Assembly (NCBI GenBank): GCA_002381185.1
Contig: DFOA01000043.1
Span: 1 to 18,592, forward strand
Source of the DNA: Firmicutes bacterium UBA3553
GTDB taxonomy: Bacteria > Bacillota > Clostridia > Tissierellales > Sedimentibacteraceae
DNA length: 18,592 nt
Reading direction: 5' to 3'
Shown one piece after another: positions 1 through 7,490 of this stretch (positions within the stretch are counted from its first letter, which is position 1; each line of letters opens with the position of its first letter). A program made the position numbers and the translations under genes. The notes beneath the pieces are model-generated. The model was not told the origin of the DNA. It did no database searches and worked only from the letters and a program-made list of their open reading frames with translations.

Positions 1-532
1 CATTCTTGCCGTCATATTCAATATAATTCTTGCTATGATGTAGCAAACAATGTAATATTAGATATGGAATTGTTATAAAAGACATTTCCTTTGTCTTGTG
101 ATGGTGGCCTAAACATCTAATACATATTACCTATTAGATAGTAGCATCTAAAATATGATATACTAGCTTTTGGGCTATGTAAATACTAAAAGGATGATAT
201 TTGAATCGGACATCCTCCTTTCATTTTTCTATTCTTTAATAATAGTCTCTAAACTTATTCTGATAAAAAGATTAATATTTTATCCCCGGGGTAAAACTTA
301 AATCAATTTCGCCAATTATTATCATTTTACAGCCATAACGCATGTGGAAACGGTTCCGTTGAATTACTTTAAGTCCTATAAAAAATAGGGTCTTTGAAAT
401 GCTTGGAATCCATGGAAAGTATAATTTTCAAACATTTTTAATTTAGCATTATAAAATTAAATGTTTTAGAAAAATGATACATAGAATCATATATTAACTA
501 TTGTTTTTTAGTATATAGTATGATAATATTAT
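1..532. other. Leading stretch without a recognisable gene
   Basis: No open frame here has a ribosome binding site or recognisable product. Visible structures are a weak hairpin (AGGATG at 191-196 with CATCCT at 211-216, followed by a T-rich run, possibly a terminator of a gene outside the window), an isolated GC palindrome CCCCGGGG at 284-291 within very AT-rich DNA, and a small CCTAT/ATAGG hairpin near 374-390. It is probably the decayed flank of the RhuM remnant that follows. Confidence 0.4.
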
Positions 533-878
533 ATGAACAAATGTTCTATTAGAAAGATTCATATAAGTTTTAAAGTGAACAATGAAAGAGCGGTACAATT
601 TCGTAAATGGGCAAATCAGATTGTGAAAGACTACACAATCAAAGGATTTGCTATGGACGATGAACGTTTGAAAAAAGGCGGCTCTATTTTGACAGAGCAA
701 TATTTTGAAGAGTAGCTCCAGCGTGTTCGTGAAAGTTTTAATGGACGCAGGAAAGGTGACAGCGGAAATTGCTAAAGCCCATGCTGAAAACGAGTTTGAA
801 AAGTACCGAATTATTCAAGACAGGCTGTTTCAATCTGACTTTGATAAGTTAATTAATGGTACTAAGAATAAAGAATAA
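533..878 (+). pseudogene. RhuM-family virulence protein, deleted and frameshifted remnant
   Basis: Two pieces of a RhuM-like protein survive. The first, 533-715, contains the family stretch NNERAVQFRKWAN followed by KDYTIKGFAMDDERLK and ends EQYFEE at a TAG. The second, 741-878, is in another frame and reads MDAGKVTAEIAKAHAENEFE then YRIIQDRLFQSDFD, which matches the C-terminal end of the family. Intact RhuM proteins are roughly 300-350 aa. Here the N-terminus and the whole central region are missing, leaving about 105 codons. RhuM genes are frequent on pathogenicity islands and integrative elements, so this is a marker of an eroded mobile region. Family assignment is from memory of the conserved segments. 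No function is expected. Confidence 0.8.
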
Positions 879-967
879 GAAAACATGTGAGTTATGCATC
901 TGAGAATAAAATAGCGCCGGCGTCCTAAAACTGAAATGTTATTCAAAATTTATTTTGGGGGAAGATT

Positions 968-1561
968 ATGACTGAGCAACTTACAAGGGCTAAAGAAATT
1001 TTTATAGAGAATCTGGGTAGTTATGACAATATGCAAGAAGCTGGCTGTCTCCAAGAATATCTTCAATACAATATTTCTATGGAAATAGAATACAATTGGA
1101 TAAATGAATTTATTGCGGAACAGTTTAGTAAAGCAGACTCTAAATACATTAGAATTTCAGAACTAATAGGTAGTGTCAGTTTCGTAGTTTCTCACTACGG
1201 AAGGTATCAGGATTATAAAAAACTTTTAGCGCTTAAGGATATATACTTAAATGGGGCGGATTTATTTGAACTTAACTTTTATTTTCATAATGTCCTTGAA
1301 TCAATAAGACCTTTACTTGAAAATAATAATATAGCCGGTAATTTAAAAATAGAAATTGTGACTGAATTAGAGAACATGGTTGTTGAGACTAAAGAAAACA
1401 TAGCTTCAATACCGGATAAGATAACAGGATATATAACACAAAAATATAATCTACAAGTCCCAAAGCATTCTACAAAAAATTCTGAATTAAATCAAATAAG
1501 ATTAAATCAAATATATAACGAGATTAACACAATTAAGAATTTGCTACTAAACTTTGCCTAA
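968..1561 (+). CDS. Hypothetical protein, 197 aa, soluble and helical
   Basis: The ATG at 968 follows a strong GGGGGAAG ribosome binding site, so the gene looks real. The product is acidic to neutral, has no signal peptide or membrane segment, and reads as mostly alpha-helical with repeated heptad-like Leu/Ile positions. The C-terminal part (from about residue 175, ELNQIRLNQIYNEINTIKNL) could form a short coiled coil. I do not recognise the family. It sits between a RhuM ghost and the arr fusion gene, which suggests mobile-element cargo; that is inference from position only. No transcription terminator or promoter is obvious around it. Confidence 0.65.
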   Translation: MTEQLTRAKEIFIENLGSYDNMQEAGCLQEYLQYNISMEIEYNWINEFIAEQFSKADSKYIRISELIGSVSFVVSHYGRYQDYKKLLALKDIYLNGADLFELNFYFHNVLESIRPLLENNNIAGNLKIEIVTELENMVVETKENIASIPDKITGYITQKYNLQVPKHSTKNSELNQIRLNQIYNEINTIKNLLLNFA

Positions 1562-1921
1562 CAATGCTTTTGCTTCAGAACATTATCAATACCTTATTGG
1601 AAGTGGAAATCAATGCACATTCCAGAAAACATTAAAATCCTTCACGACTCGGTTTTTTAATCAAACTATCTTAATGATTATGATGAAGAAAAATATCTGT
1701 TATAAAAATTGAAGAAAAGGAATATATCTCTTTAACCGATGTATTTGAGTTGGTTGAATATTCATTGTAAGTGATAATAAATGACTATTTGTAATCGAGT
1801 ATGGGAATGAGAAATCATGTCTTAGATGAATAATGGTGCTATGGGTTGTAGTTGCAATAGGTGTATAAGTTGAATTTATGGATATACTCATAAAAAATAA
1901 TTAATTTGGAGGTAAGGTTAG
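1562..1921. other. 360-nt gap with possible gene debris
   Basis: No intact gene is seen. A short stop-bounded run at 1699-1770 reads VIKIEEKEYISLTDVFELVE, faintly resembling the start of KilA-N or RhuM-type proteins (ISLTD), and may be another fragment of an eroded element. The evidence is too short to name it. The right end holds the ribosome binding site of the next gene, TTGGAGGT at 1906-1912. Confidence 0.35.
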
Positions 1922-2671
1922 ATGAATATAAGATTTGATCCAAATAACGTCGTTATTCAACTATGTATGGGTGGGATGAAATTGGAGGATAATGGAAAGG
2001 ATGAAGATGCAATCAAGATGTTTCATAAAGCATGGCACGAAGCAACAGATGACTATGAAAGATTTATTGCAGCTTATTATTTAGCCCGCCAACAAAAAAG
2101 TATTACAGACAAATTGAAATGGATGGAAACATCTCTACAGTGTGCACTAAATATAAATGATTATAATGTTAAGAGTGCATACCCGACGTTATATTTAAAC
2201 ATTGCCAAATGTTATGAGGAGTTGTGTGATTCTGATAATGCAAAAAGAAATTATGAATTGTCAAATTCATATAAGGATGCGCCTTCTGATGAAGGACCAT
2301 TTTATCATGGGACAAAGGCAGATTTGCAGGTTGGTGATTTACTGACAGCGGGTGGTAATTCAAATTACAAGACCGAGATTAAAATGAACCACATTTATTT
2401 CACTGCTAACATAAATGGCGCAGGTCTTGCAGCAGCATTAGCAAAAGGAGAAGGAAGAGAACGCGTTTATATAATAGAGCCAACAGGCGAATTTGAGAAT
2501 GACCCGAATGTTACTGACAAAAAATTCCCTGGTAACTTAACACGTTCTTATCGCTCAAAGGAACCTTTAAGAATTATTGGTGAAGAAACAGATTGGGTGA
2601 AACTGACAACTACGGAGCGAAGCAAATGGCGCGAAAATTTAGCCAAAAACAAGGGCGAAATTATTAACTGA
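1922..2671 (+). CDS. arr: TPR-like domain fused to rifampin ADP-ribosyltransferase (Arr)
   Basis: The C-terminal half (from about residue 125) is an Arr enzyme, which in characterised homologues uses NAD+ to ADP-ribosylate the C23 hydroxyl of rifamycins. Signature segments are GPFYHGTKADL, NHIYFTA, VYIIEPTGEFENDPN and FPGN followed by SYRSKEPLRI. The residues matching the His-Tyr-Asp triad of mycobacterial Arr (H19, Y49, D84) are H129, Y159 and D194, and the 30 and 35-residue spacings are identical. The N-terminal ~120 residues are a separate helical domain with TPR-like pattern (EDAIKMFHKAWHEA; LYLNIAKCYEELCDSDNAKR), resembling a stand-alone Bacillus-type protein family often misnamed rRNA adenine methyltransferase. 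TTGGAGGT lies 9 nt before the ATG. It is followed after 16 nt by the polymerase gene. Arr activity is a confident family call; the role of the TPR-like domain is unknown. Confidence 0.88.
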   Translation: MNIRFDPNNVVIQLCMGGMKLEDNGKDEDAIKMFHKAWHEATDDYERFIAAYYLARQQKSITDKLKWMETSLQCALNINDYNVKSAYPTLYLNIAKCYEELCDSDNAKRNYELSNSYKDAPSDEGPFYHGTKADLQVGDLLTAGGNSNYKTEIKMNHIYFTANINGAGLAAALAKGEGRERVYIIEPTGEFENDPNVTDKKFPGNLTRSYRSKEPLRIIGEETDWVKLTTTERSKWRENLAKNKGEIIN

Positions 2672-2687
2672 GTGTCAAGGAGTTAAT

Positions 2688-4223
2688 ATGAGAAAGGGTA
2701 TGAAGAATAGAACCTATATTTCAATCGACTTAAAATCATTTTACGCTTCGGTGGAGTGTATGGAGCGGGGCTTTGATCCGCTGACAACTAACCTTGTTGT
2801 TGCTGATGCAAGCCGCACTGAAAAAACCATCTGCTTAGCCGTCTCTCCTTCTCTTAAAGCATATGGTATTCCAGGTAGAGCGAGACTGTTTGAGGTTGTA
2901 CAAAAGGTTAAGGAAGCAAATGCCAAACGACTACTCAGAGCACCAGGGCGAACTTTTTCCGGCACTTCATTCAGCGACACAGAATTAAAATTCTCACCCA
3001 GTATCTCAATAGACTATATTATTGCTCCACCGAGAATGGCACATTATTTAGAATACAGCACGCAGATTTACAATACCTATTTGAAATACATCGCACCCGA
3101 AGATATCCACGTCTATTCCATAGATGAGGTATTTATTGATGTAACCAATTATCTGAAAACCTACAGCCTTTCGGCTCGTGAACTTGCCACAAAAATGATC
3201 CTGGATGTTCTTAAAACGACTGGTATTACAGCATCAGCTGGAATTGGAACAAACCTGTACCTAAGTAAAATTGCTATGGATATTCAGGCAAAGCGTATAC
3301 CGGCGGATCAAAACGGTGTAAGAATTGCTGAATTGGATGAAATGAGCTACCGCCGCTTGTTGTGGTCACATAGGCCCATAACAGACTTTTGGCGCATTGG
3401 CAAAGGATATGCAAAGAAGCTTGAGGAGCAAGGTCTCTTCACCATGGGAGATATAGCAAAATGTTCTATCGGTAAACCCACAGATTATTACAATGAGGAT
3501 TTACTGTATAAGTTGTTTGGCATCAATGCTGAGCTGCTGATAGACCATGCGTGGGGATGGGAGCCATGTACAATTGCCGATGTTAAAGCGTATAAACCAG
3601 GTACAAACAGTATTGGATCGGGGCAGGTGCTCCATTGTGCCTATCCATTTGATAACGCTAGATTGATTGCGCGGGAAATGACCGATTTGCTGGTGCTTGA
3701 TTTGGTGGATAAAAGGCTTGTAACAGACCAACTCGTTCTGACAGTTGGATATGATATTGAAAATCTGGCAAATCCAGAAATAAAGAAACTATATAGTGGA
3801 CCGATTACAACAGACCATTATGGGCGTTCTGTTCCTAAATCAGCTCACGGTACAGTAAATCTTGGCAGACAGACTTCCTCCACAAAGCTGATTATGAATG
3901 CAGTCACAGAGTTGTTTGAGCGTATTGTTGATAAAAATCTATTGGTCAGGAGAGTAAACATTACAGCAAATCATGTGGTAGATGAGTCAACCGTCCAAAA
4001 GAAAGACAGCATTGAACAGCTTGATCTCTTTACTGATTATGCTGCTGTTCAGGTGGAAAAAGAGAAAGAGGAAGCTGAACTTGAACGAGAAAAAAAGGTG
4101 CAGCAGGCAATGCTGGAGATAAAAAAGAAATATGGAAAGAATGCTATTCTGAAAGGTATGAATCTTGAGGAAGGGGCTACAACATTAGAACGGAACAAGC
4201 AGATTGGAGGTCATAAAGCATGA
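2688..4223 (+). CDS. Y-family DNA polymerase (DinB/UmuC-like, translesion)
   Basis: An error-prone lesion-bypass polymerase of the ImpB/MucB/SamB superfamily, 511 aa, the size of the long Firmicutes version (compare UvrX/YqjW). Visible motifs: SIDLKSFYASVE near residues 12-23 with metal ligand D14; YSIDEVFIDV with the catalytic D146-E147; and GIGTNLYLSKIAMD just after. The thumb/little-finger region follows, with a charged helical tail. QLDLF at 444-448 matches the beta-clamp binding pentapeptide, so clamp recruitment is likely. The start at 2688 is chosen because AAGGAG ends 6 nt upstream; a second in-frame ATG at 2700 has a poorer site. The stop overlaps the YolD-like start by ATGA, indicating translational coupling. 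Such pairs are common on plasmids, phages and integrative elements. No LexA-type operator was identified upstream. Confidence 0.92.
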   Translation: MRKGMKNRTYISIDLKSFYASVECMERGFDPLTTNLVVADASRTEKTICLAVSPSLKAYGIPGRARLFEVVQKVKEANAKRLLRAPGRTFSGTSFSDTELKFSPSISIDYIIAPPRMAHYLEYSTQIYNTYLKYIAPEDIHVYSIDEVFIDVTNYLKTYSLSARELATKMILDVLKTTGITASAGIGTNLYLSKIAMDIQAKRIPADQNGVRIAELDEMSYRRLLWSHRPITDFWRIGKGYAKKLEEQGLFTMGDIAKCSIGKPTDYYNEDLLYKLFGINAELLIDHAWGWEPCTIADVKAYKPGTNSIGSGQVLHCAYPFDNARLIAREMTDLLVLDLVDKRLVTDQLVLTVGYDIENLANPEIKKLYSGPITTDHYGRSVPKSAHGTVNLGRQTSSTKLIMNAVTELFERIVDKNLLVRRVNITANHVVDESTVQKKDSIEQLDLFTDYAAVQVEKEKEEAELEREKKVQQAMLEIKKKYGKNAILKGMNLEEGATTLERNKQIGGHKA

Positions 4224-4660
4224 CGACAAAATATGATGATATTATTCATCTTCCACACCATGTCTCTGCGACACGTCCGCATATGTCAGCGATTGATCGA
4301 GCTGCTCAGTTTTCACCTTTCGCAGCTCTGACCGGTCATGGTGCTGCTGTCAAAGAAACCGCAAGACTGACCGATGAAAGAATTGAGTTAGATGAAGATA
4401 TAAAAGATGATTTGAGTCACCGTATGCAAATTGTATCAGATAGTGTTAAAGAGCAATCTGAAATATCAATAACATATTTTAAGCCGGATGCGAAGAAGAA
4501 TGGCGGTGAATATGTTACATCCATAAGTTCGGTTAAAAAGATAGATGAATATGAACGAGTTGTTGTTATGACTGATGGTACAATAATCCCCATTGATGAG
4601 ATAATCAACATAGATGGAGAGATATTTGAAACTATTGTGTTCCACTTTTGCGATGAGTGA
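4220..4660 (+). CDS. YolD-like family protein
   Basis: A 146-aa YolD-like protein, the usual small companion of Y-family polymerases in Firmicutes. The family signature is visible near the N-terminus: DIIHLPHHVSATRPHMSAIDRAAQFSPFAALTGHG, here described by its key parts LPHH, RAAQFSPFAALTG and the following ETARLTDERIELDED. The second half is a beta-rich domain (ITYFKPD, GEYVTSISSVKKID, IPIDEIINIDGEIFE). It begins inside the end of the polymerase gene (ATGA overlap), with GGAGG at 4207-4211 inside that gene as ribosome binding site. Its biochemical role is not established; co-expression with the polymerase suggests an accessory part in damage tolerance. Confidence 0.9.
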   Translation: MTTKYDDIIHLPHHVSATRPHMSAIDRAAQFSPFAALTGHGAAVKETARLTDERIELDEDIKDDLSHRMQIVSDSVKEQSEISITYFKPDAKKNGGEYVTSISSVKKIDEYERVVVMTDGTIIPIDEIINIDGEIFETIVFHFCDE

Positions 4661-4734
4661 ACAGCCACAAATCTGAATTTGAATAAAAGACTCAGGCAAG
4701 ATTACTGGAGGAGAGCAGGCAGAAGGGTTTTTTA

Positions 4735-4806
4735 ATGTCACTTTCTGGTGAAAAGAAAATCATATATGCCAACCAAAGAGAAATCGAAGAATTTTGTCAA
4801 AAGTAG
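4735..4806 (+). CDS. Tiny open frame after yolD, 23 aa, probably a remnant
   Basis: ATG at 4735 gives MSLSGEKKIIYANQREIEEF and three more residues before TAG. A GGAGGAG at about 4707-4713 lies too far upstream for normal spacing, and the frame just before it reads NLNKRLRQDYWRRAGRRVF ending at TAA, itself peptide-like. I take both as debris of a gene that once followed the polymerase operon. Low confidence that anything is made. Confidence 0.2.
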   Translation: MSLSGEKKIIYANQREIEEFCQK

Positions 4807-4849
4807 AGAGTGATGAAATTTATATTGAAATCATTTTTAAATAAAAGCT

Positions 4850-4951
4850 AATCTAATATAGAAACAAGAAGAAAAATTTATATAGAGTAAAATAAAGCAC
4901 TAATAAAATATAGATGAGGTAATGGGATTGTTGCAAATATAACATCTAATA
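4850..4951 (+). repeat. Degenerate copy of the sigma-operon 5' flank (copy A; copy B at about 13690-13795)
   Basis: The stretch shares with 13690-13795 the ordered blocks ATAAAAG, AACAAGAAG, then TAAAATAAAGCACTA, AAAATA-AGA-GA, and an ATGGG...TTGCAA-ATATAA ending. In copy B these lead directly into the sigma-factor gene. Here no sigma coding sequence follows; the DNA passes straight into a copy of what lies downstream of the anti-sigma gene (terminator plus ECF promoter). This looks like the scar of a lost second sigma/anti-sigma operon or a partial duplication. Confidence 0.6.
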
Positions 4952-4960
4952 ATGATATGA

Positions 4961-4992
4961 AAAATAAAAGCTGAACAAGCTTTTATTTTTTT
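4961..4992 (+). terminator. Rho-independent terminator T1
   Basis: AAATAAAAGCT pairs with AGCTTTTATTT around a short loop, followed by a T run. It is closely similar in sequence to the hairpins at 5139 and 15053, and in each case an ECF-type promoter follows within about 20-30 nt. Being A-rich on the other side, it could act in both directions. Confidence 0.65.
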
Positions 4993-5000
4993 GAAAATAT

Positions 5001-5037
5001 TGTTGCAAATTGAAAAAAAGAATGGTCTATATATATG
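5001..5037 (+). promoter_or_regulatory. ECF-type promoter P1
   Basis: TGTTGC at 5001-5006 (-35-like) and GTCTAT at 5025-5030 (-10-like, with the GTC typical of ECF sigma factors) are separated by 18 nt of A-rich DNA ending AAAAAAAGAATG. One of five copies with identical spacing. ATG follows exactly 5 nt after the -10 block. It lies downstream of T1 and upstream of T2, so it would drive a transcript of only about 140 nt. Assignment to the sigma factor at 13783 is inference. Confidence 0.7.
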
Positions 5038-5139
5038 AGAGACAAAATTGATAAAAATTTGTTGATTGTTATGATGAGCAGTAATCATAAATGGATGGAG
5101 CACAGAATATTCTACTTGTCAATGTGCTATATAATGTGA
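5035..5139 (+). CDS. Possible leaderless 34-aa peptide frame after P1
   Basis: The frame starts at the ATG 5 nt after the P1 -10 block and reads MRDKIDKNLL... to CYIM, ending TGA at 5137-5139. There is no ribosome binding site, so translation would have to be leaderless. A similar 34-aa frame starts at the same offset after P2 (MKGKIEK...). The DNA of this unit also resembles the leader and start of the radical SAM gene (GGAG..AGAAT..T....GTCA), so it may simply be a decayed copy of that leader. Low confidence as a gene. Confidence 0.25.
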   Translation: MRDKIDKNLLIVMMSSNHKWMEHRIFYLSMCYIM

Positions 5140-5176
5140 AAATAAAAGCTGAATAGTATGTAACTTTTATATTTTT
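5139..5176 (+). terminator. Degenerate terminator T2
   Basis: AAAATAAAAG pairs with CTTTTATaTTTT across a longer, imperfect loop. It is the third copy of the terminator that precedes ECF promoters here and is the most eroded one; read-through is plausible. Confidence 0.4.
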
Positions 5177-5194
5177 GAAAAAATTGAAAAATTT

Positions 5195-5231
5195 TGTTGC
5201 AGATTAAAAAAAAGAATGGTCTATACATATG
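5195..5231 (+). promoter_or_regulatory. ECF-type promoter P2 (radical SAM gene)
   Basis: TGTTGC at 5195-5200 and GTCTAT at 5219-5224, 18 nt apart, with the same A-tract and GAATG before the -10 block. ATG begins at 5229, again 5 nt after the -10 block. The radical SAM start codon lies about 80 nt downstream, with no terminator between, so this is its likely promoter. Confidence 0.75.
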
Positions 5232-5310
5232 AAAGGTAAAATTGAAAAAATTTGTTCAGTATGGCTTTTATGCTATGAACACATTGTGCATGGAGAGGAG
5301 GAAAGAATTT

Positions 5311-6585
5311 ATGTCAGGCAAAGTTATATTTAAAAATGTAGAGGATTTATATAACTATATTGAAGAATATAAGAGTACTAAATCTAGCAATTCTGCTAAT
5401 TCTTTAGGGATTGTTTTTGATGAACATGAGTATTTTTATTGGTATGATAGTGGAACTGGTAAGGTTATTAATATTGACAAGGATATTGCTTTTTTGTTAT
5501 ATAACCTAACAAATTCAAATTTATCACTTGATAATGTTGTAGATATTATTTCTTCTCATAATATTGATGAATTGAATTTAATAGACGTCGTGAATGAAGA
5601 AGATTTATTAAAGGGATTTAAAATTAGTTCGCTACATTGTAGTGATTTTCTTAAGCATACACACAAGGAGATTCAAGATGGAGTTAGCCAACTTATTCTG
5701 GAATTAACTGAAAAATGTAATATGAGATGCAAGTACTGCATTTACAGTGAAGGATATTCTGGAAACAGATCTTTCGGAACTGTTTCTATGTCCAGAAATC
5801 TTGCTTTAAAGGCTATTGATTATATGGATAAAGATGGAGATTCTAATGTTGTTTATATATCTTTTTATGGAGGAGAGCCACTTATAGAGTTTGATCTTTT
5901 AAAAGACGTAATAGAATATTCAAAACAAAAACTTTCTAATAGAAAAGTAACTTATTCTTTTACAACAAATTTGACTCTACTTACTCCAAGTATGGTTGAT
6001 TATTTTTCAACTGTGGATAATTTATCAGTAATGTGTAGTATAGATGGCCCTAAAAGTATTCATGATCAATACCGGGTTTATTCTAATCAACGAGGAACCT
6101 TTGAAGATGTTATGAAGAATTTTAAGTTATTGTGTAATATTTTTGAAAAAAATAAAACATTTAATGTTACTGTAAATGCTGTGTACATGCCCCCTTATAG
6201 CAAAAGTAAAATTGAAACAATTTATGATTTCTTTTCTAACTTGGAATTTGTACCAGATAAATTTACATATCGGTTAGGATATCCATCCCCAGATACAATT
6301 CCAGAAAGTATAAAATATGAAACTTACAAAGGGGATATGTCAATACAAAACTGGCAAAATGAATTTGTAACACAAATGAATTCTTTTGAAGATTTAAAAG
6401 AATCTTCTATTATCAGTGGCTATGATAAAATTCATAAACGTGCGATTACAATAAGTGCTTCTAATAGAATATCATTAAATGGATGTTGTATACCTGGATA
6501 TCGAAGGCTATATGTTAGAACTAACGGTGATCTTATACAATTAGGAGGGCATAAATTCAGTGTAAGATTTGATTTCTTATTTTAA
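5311..6585 (+). CDS. Radical SAM/SPASM-type peptide maturase, C-terminally truncated
   Basis: A 424-aa radical SAM enzyme of the kind that modifies ribosomal peptides (RiPPs). An N-terminal ~125-residue region precedes the core; the CX3CX2C 4Fe-4S motif is C136, C140, C143 in ELTEKCNMRCKYCIYSEG, and the GGEP SAM-binding motif is at 187-190. The CNMRCKYCIYS context resembles clostridial Cys-rich-peptide maturases (CcpM-like), a tentative comparison. A SPASM-like start is visible (GCCIPGYRRLYVRTNGDL, C392-C393), but where the next cysteines should follow the sequence reads IQLGGHKFSVRFDFLF and stops, the TAA lying inside the 27-bp inverted repeat. It therefore probably lost its auxiliary-cluster ligands. 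ATG 5311 is chosen because GAGGAGG lies 7-8 nt upstream; a TTG at 5242 in frame has no such site. No precursor peptide is recognisable nearby. Confidence 0.8.
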   Translation: MSGKVIFKNVEDLYNYIEEYKSTKSSNSANSLGIVFDEHEYFYWYDSGTGKVINIDKDIAFLLYNLTNSNLSLDNVVDIISSHNIDELNLIDVVNEEDLLKGFKISSLHCSDFLKHTHKEIQDGVSQLILELTEKCNMRCKYCIYSEGYSGNRSFGTVSMSRNLALKAIDYMDKDGDSNVVYISFYGGEPLIEFDLLKDVIEYSKQKLSNRKVTYSFTTNLTLLTPSMVDYFSTVDNLSVMCSIDGPKSIHDQYRVYSNQRGTFEDVMKNFKLLCNIFEKNKTFNVTVNAVYMPPYSKSKIETIYDFFSNLEFVPDKFTYRLGYPSPDTIPESIKYETYKGDMSIQNWQNEFVTQMNSFEDLKESSIISGYDKIHKRAITISASNRISLNGCCIPGYRRLYVRTNGDLIQLGGHKFSVRFDFLF

Positions 6586-6599
6586 CTGTGAATAATAAC
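6573..6599 (+). repeat. Inverted repeat, left arm (27 bp, perfect)
   Basis: Begins TTTCTTATTTTAACTGTG and ends AATAATAAC. It is the exact reverse complement of 7491-7517. A weaker inner match (ATTGTCTCAA here, ATTGCCTCAA on the opposite strand of the right side) extends the symmetry inward. The arm contains the stop codon of the radical SAM gene. Confidence 0.95.
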
Positions 6600-6675
6600 G
6601 TTTTTTAAGTATTGTCTCAAAGTGTTTTTGCGGAAGATTCATAATAACTAAAATTATCGCTATATTTGAGGTGCA

Positions 6676-6713
6676 TGAAGTTCTTCAAATGAAATATGGT
6701 TTAATTGACCATA
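6676..6713. promoter_or_regulatory. Two adjacent palindromes before the 6751 gene
   Basis: TGAAGTTCTTCA at 6676-6687 and TATGGTTTAATTGACCATA at 6695-6713 are both dyad-symmetric and lie 38-75 nt before the start codon. They may be repressor operators or overlap the promoter. No confident -35/-10 pair is visible. No regulator is assigned. Confidence 0.3.
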
Positions 6714-6750
6714 ATATGTGAGATTACTTTGAAAAGGAGTGTGAATTCAA

Positions 6751-7350
6751 ATGTTAAAATCAATAAAAATCAAAAAGATTATTTCAATAACACTAGCGGC
6801 AATAATGATGTTAAGCATTGGGTGCCTAAGCACATCAGCAGAAGAGTTGAAAGATACGGCATCTAGGGGGTATCAATTAATAGATGGTGATGTTTATGAT
6901 TTAGACGGTAATTTATTAATTAAGCTGTATAACGGGGTTACTGCTGATGGTTATGCTCTTGATCCTAATTTTACTGTTTATGATGCAGAAGATTTAGATG
7001 ATCGTGATGGTATTACTACTCTAGCAGCATCGGATATTTATGATGGAACAAAATACTTATATAAAAATACCGATGGTAATCAAGGAGTACAATTGGGCAG
7101 TAACTTTACACTTACCTCCAGTAAATCTAATGTTTATTTGGGCTATGATTCAGGAGAGCCATCTGGTGTAAATTTTGCTGTGCTTAATGTTACTCGAGAC
7201 ACAGTTGTTCAATGGATATCTAACATTAAAGCTGAAAAATCAAAAAGTATTTCTGTTTATAACAGTTCAAGACCAGATGATACGTACTCAGTTAAAGCTA
7301 GTGCCGTGGATGTTTCAGGTAATGCGACCCTGCAAGTTGGAAAAGAATAA
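6751..7350 (+). CDS. Secreted hypothetical protein, 199 aa, inside the inverted-repeat cassette
   Basis: AAAAGGAG precedes the ATG by about 10 nt. A Sec signal peptide is clear: basic start (MLKSIKIKK), hydrophobic core (IISITLAAIMMLSIG), and a likely cleavage after TSA before EELKD (about residue 30). The mature part is acidic, rich in D, G, S and T (GDVYDLDGNLLIKLYNG; YDAEDLDDRDG), and ends in a beta-sandwich-like portion (DDTYSVKASAVDVSGNATLQVG). It has no cysteines in the mature chain, no sortase signal and no recognisable domain. Its style resembles the other small exported proteins of this locus, but it lacks their ECF-type promoter and is the sole passenger of the inverted-repeat segment. 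Confidence 0.75.
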   Translation: MLKSIKIKKIISITLAAIMMLSIGCLSTSAEELKDTASRGYQLIDGDVYDLDGNLLIKLYNGVTADGYALDPNFTVYDAEDLDDRDGITTLAASDIYDGTKYLYKNTDGNQGVQLGSNFTLTSSKSNVYLGYDSGEPSGVNFAVLNVTRDTVVQWISNIKAEKSKSISVYNSSRPDDTYSVKASAVDVSGNATLQVGKE

Positions 7351-7490
7351 CTCAAAATAAGTTACTGAATGAATTACATCTGCATTTGAGTAAATGGCGG
7401 TTAAAATAGTGTTTTGAGAAAGAGAGCATCTTCTAACTGTTGTTTTTAAAAGTATCTTTTAAATTTTAGGACTTATTGAGGCAATTTTTG

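Noticed and set aside
344..357. TGGAAACGGTTCCG resembling a catabolite (cre) or LacI-family operator
   Set aside because: Four of the 14 positions depart from the usual cre pattern and no gene start lies nearby; it is 190 nt before a pseudogene.
1699..1770. VIKIEEKEYISLTDVFELVE as a KilA-N or RhuM start
   Set aside because: Only 23 residues with no start codon in frame; too short to distinguish from chance.
5242..5310. Extended radical SAM start at TTG 5242 adding 23 residues
   Set aside because: No ribosome site before it and it begins only 18 nt after the P2 -10 block, while ATG 5311 has a strong GAGGAGG at correct spacing.
7175..7360. 61-aa overlapping frame inside the 6751 gene
   Set aside because: Shadow of the secreted-protein gene in another frame; no ribosome site.
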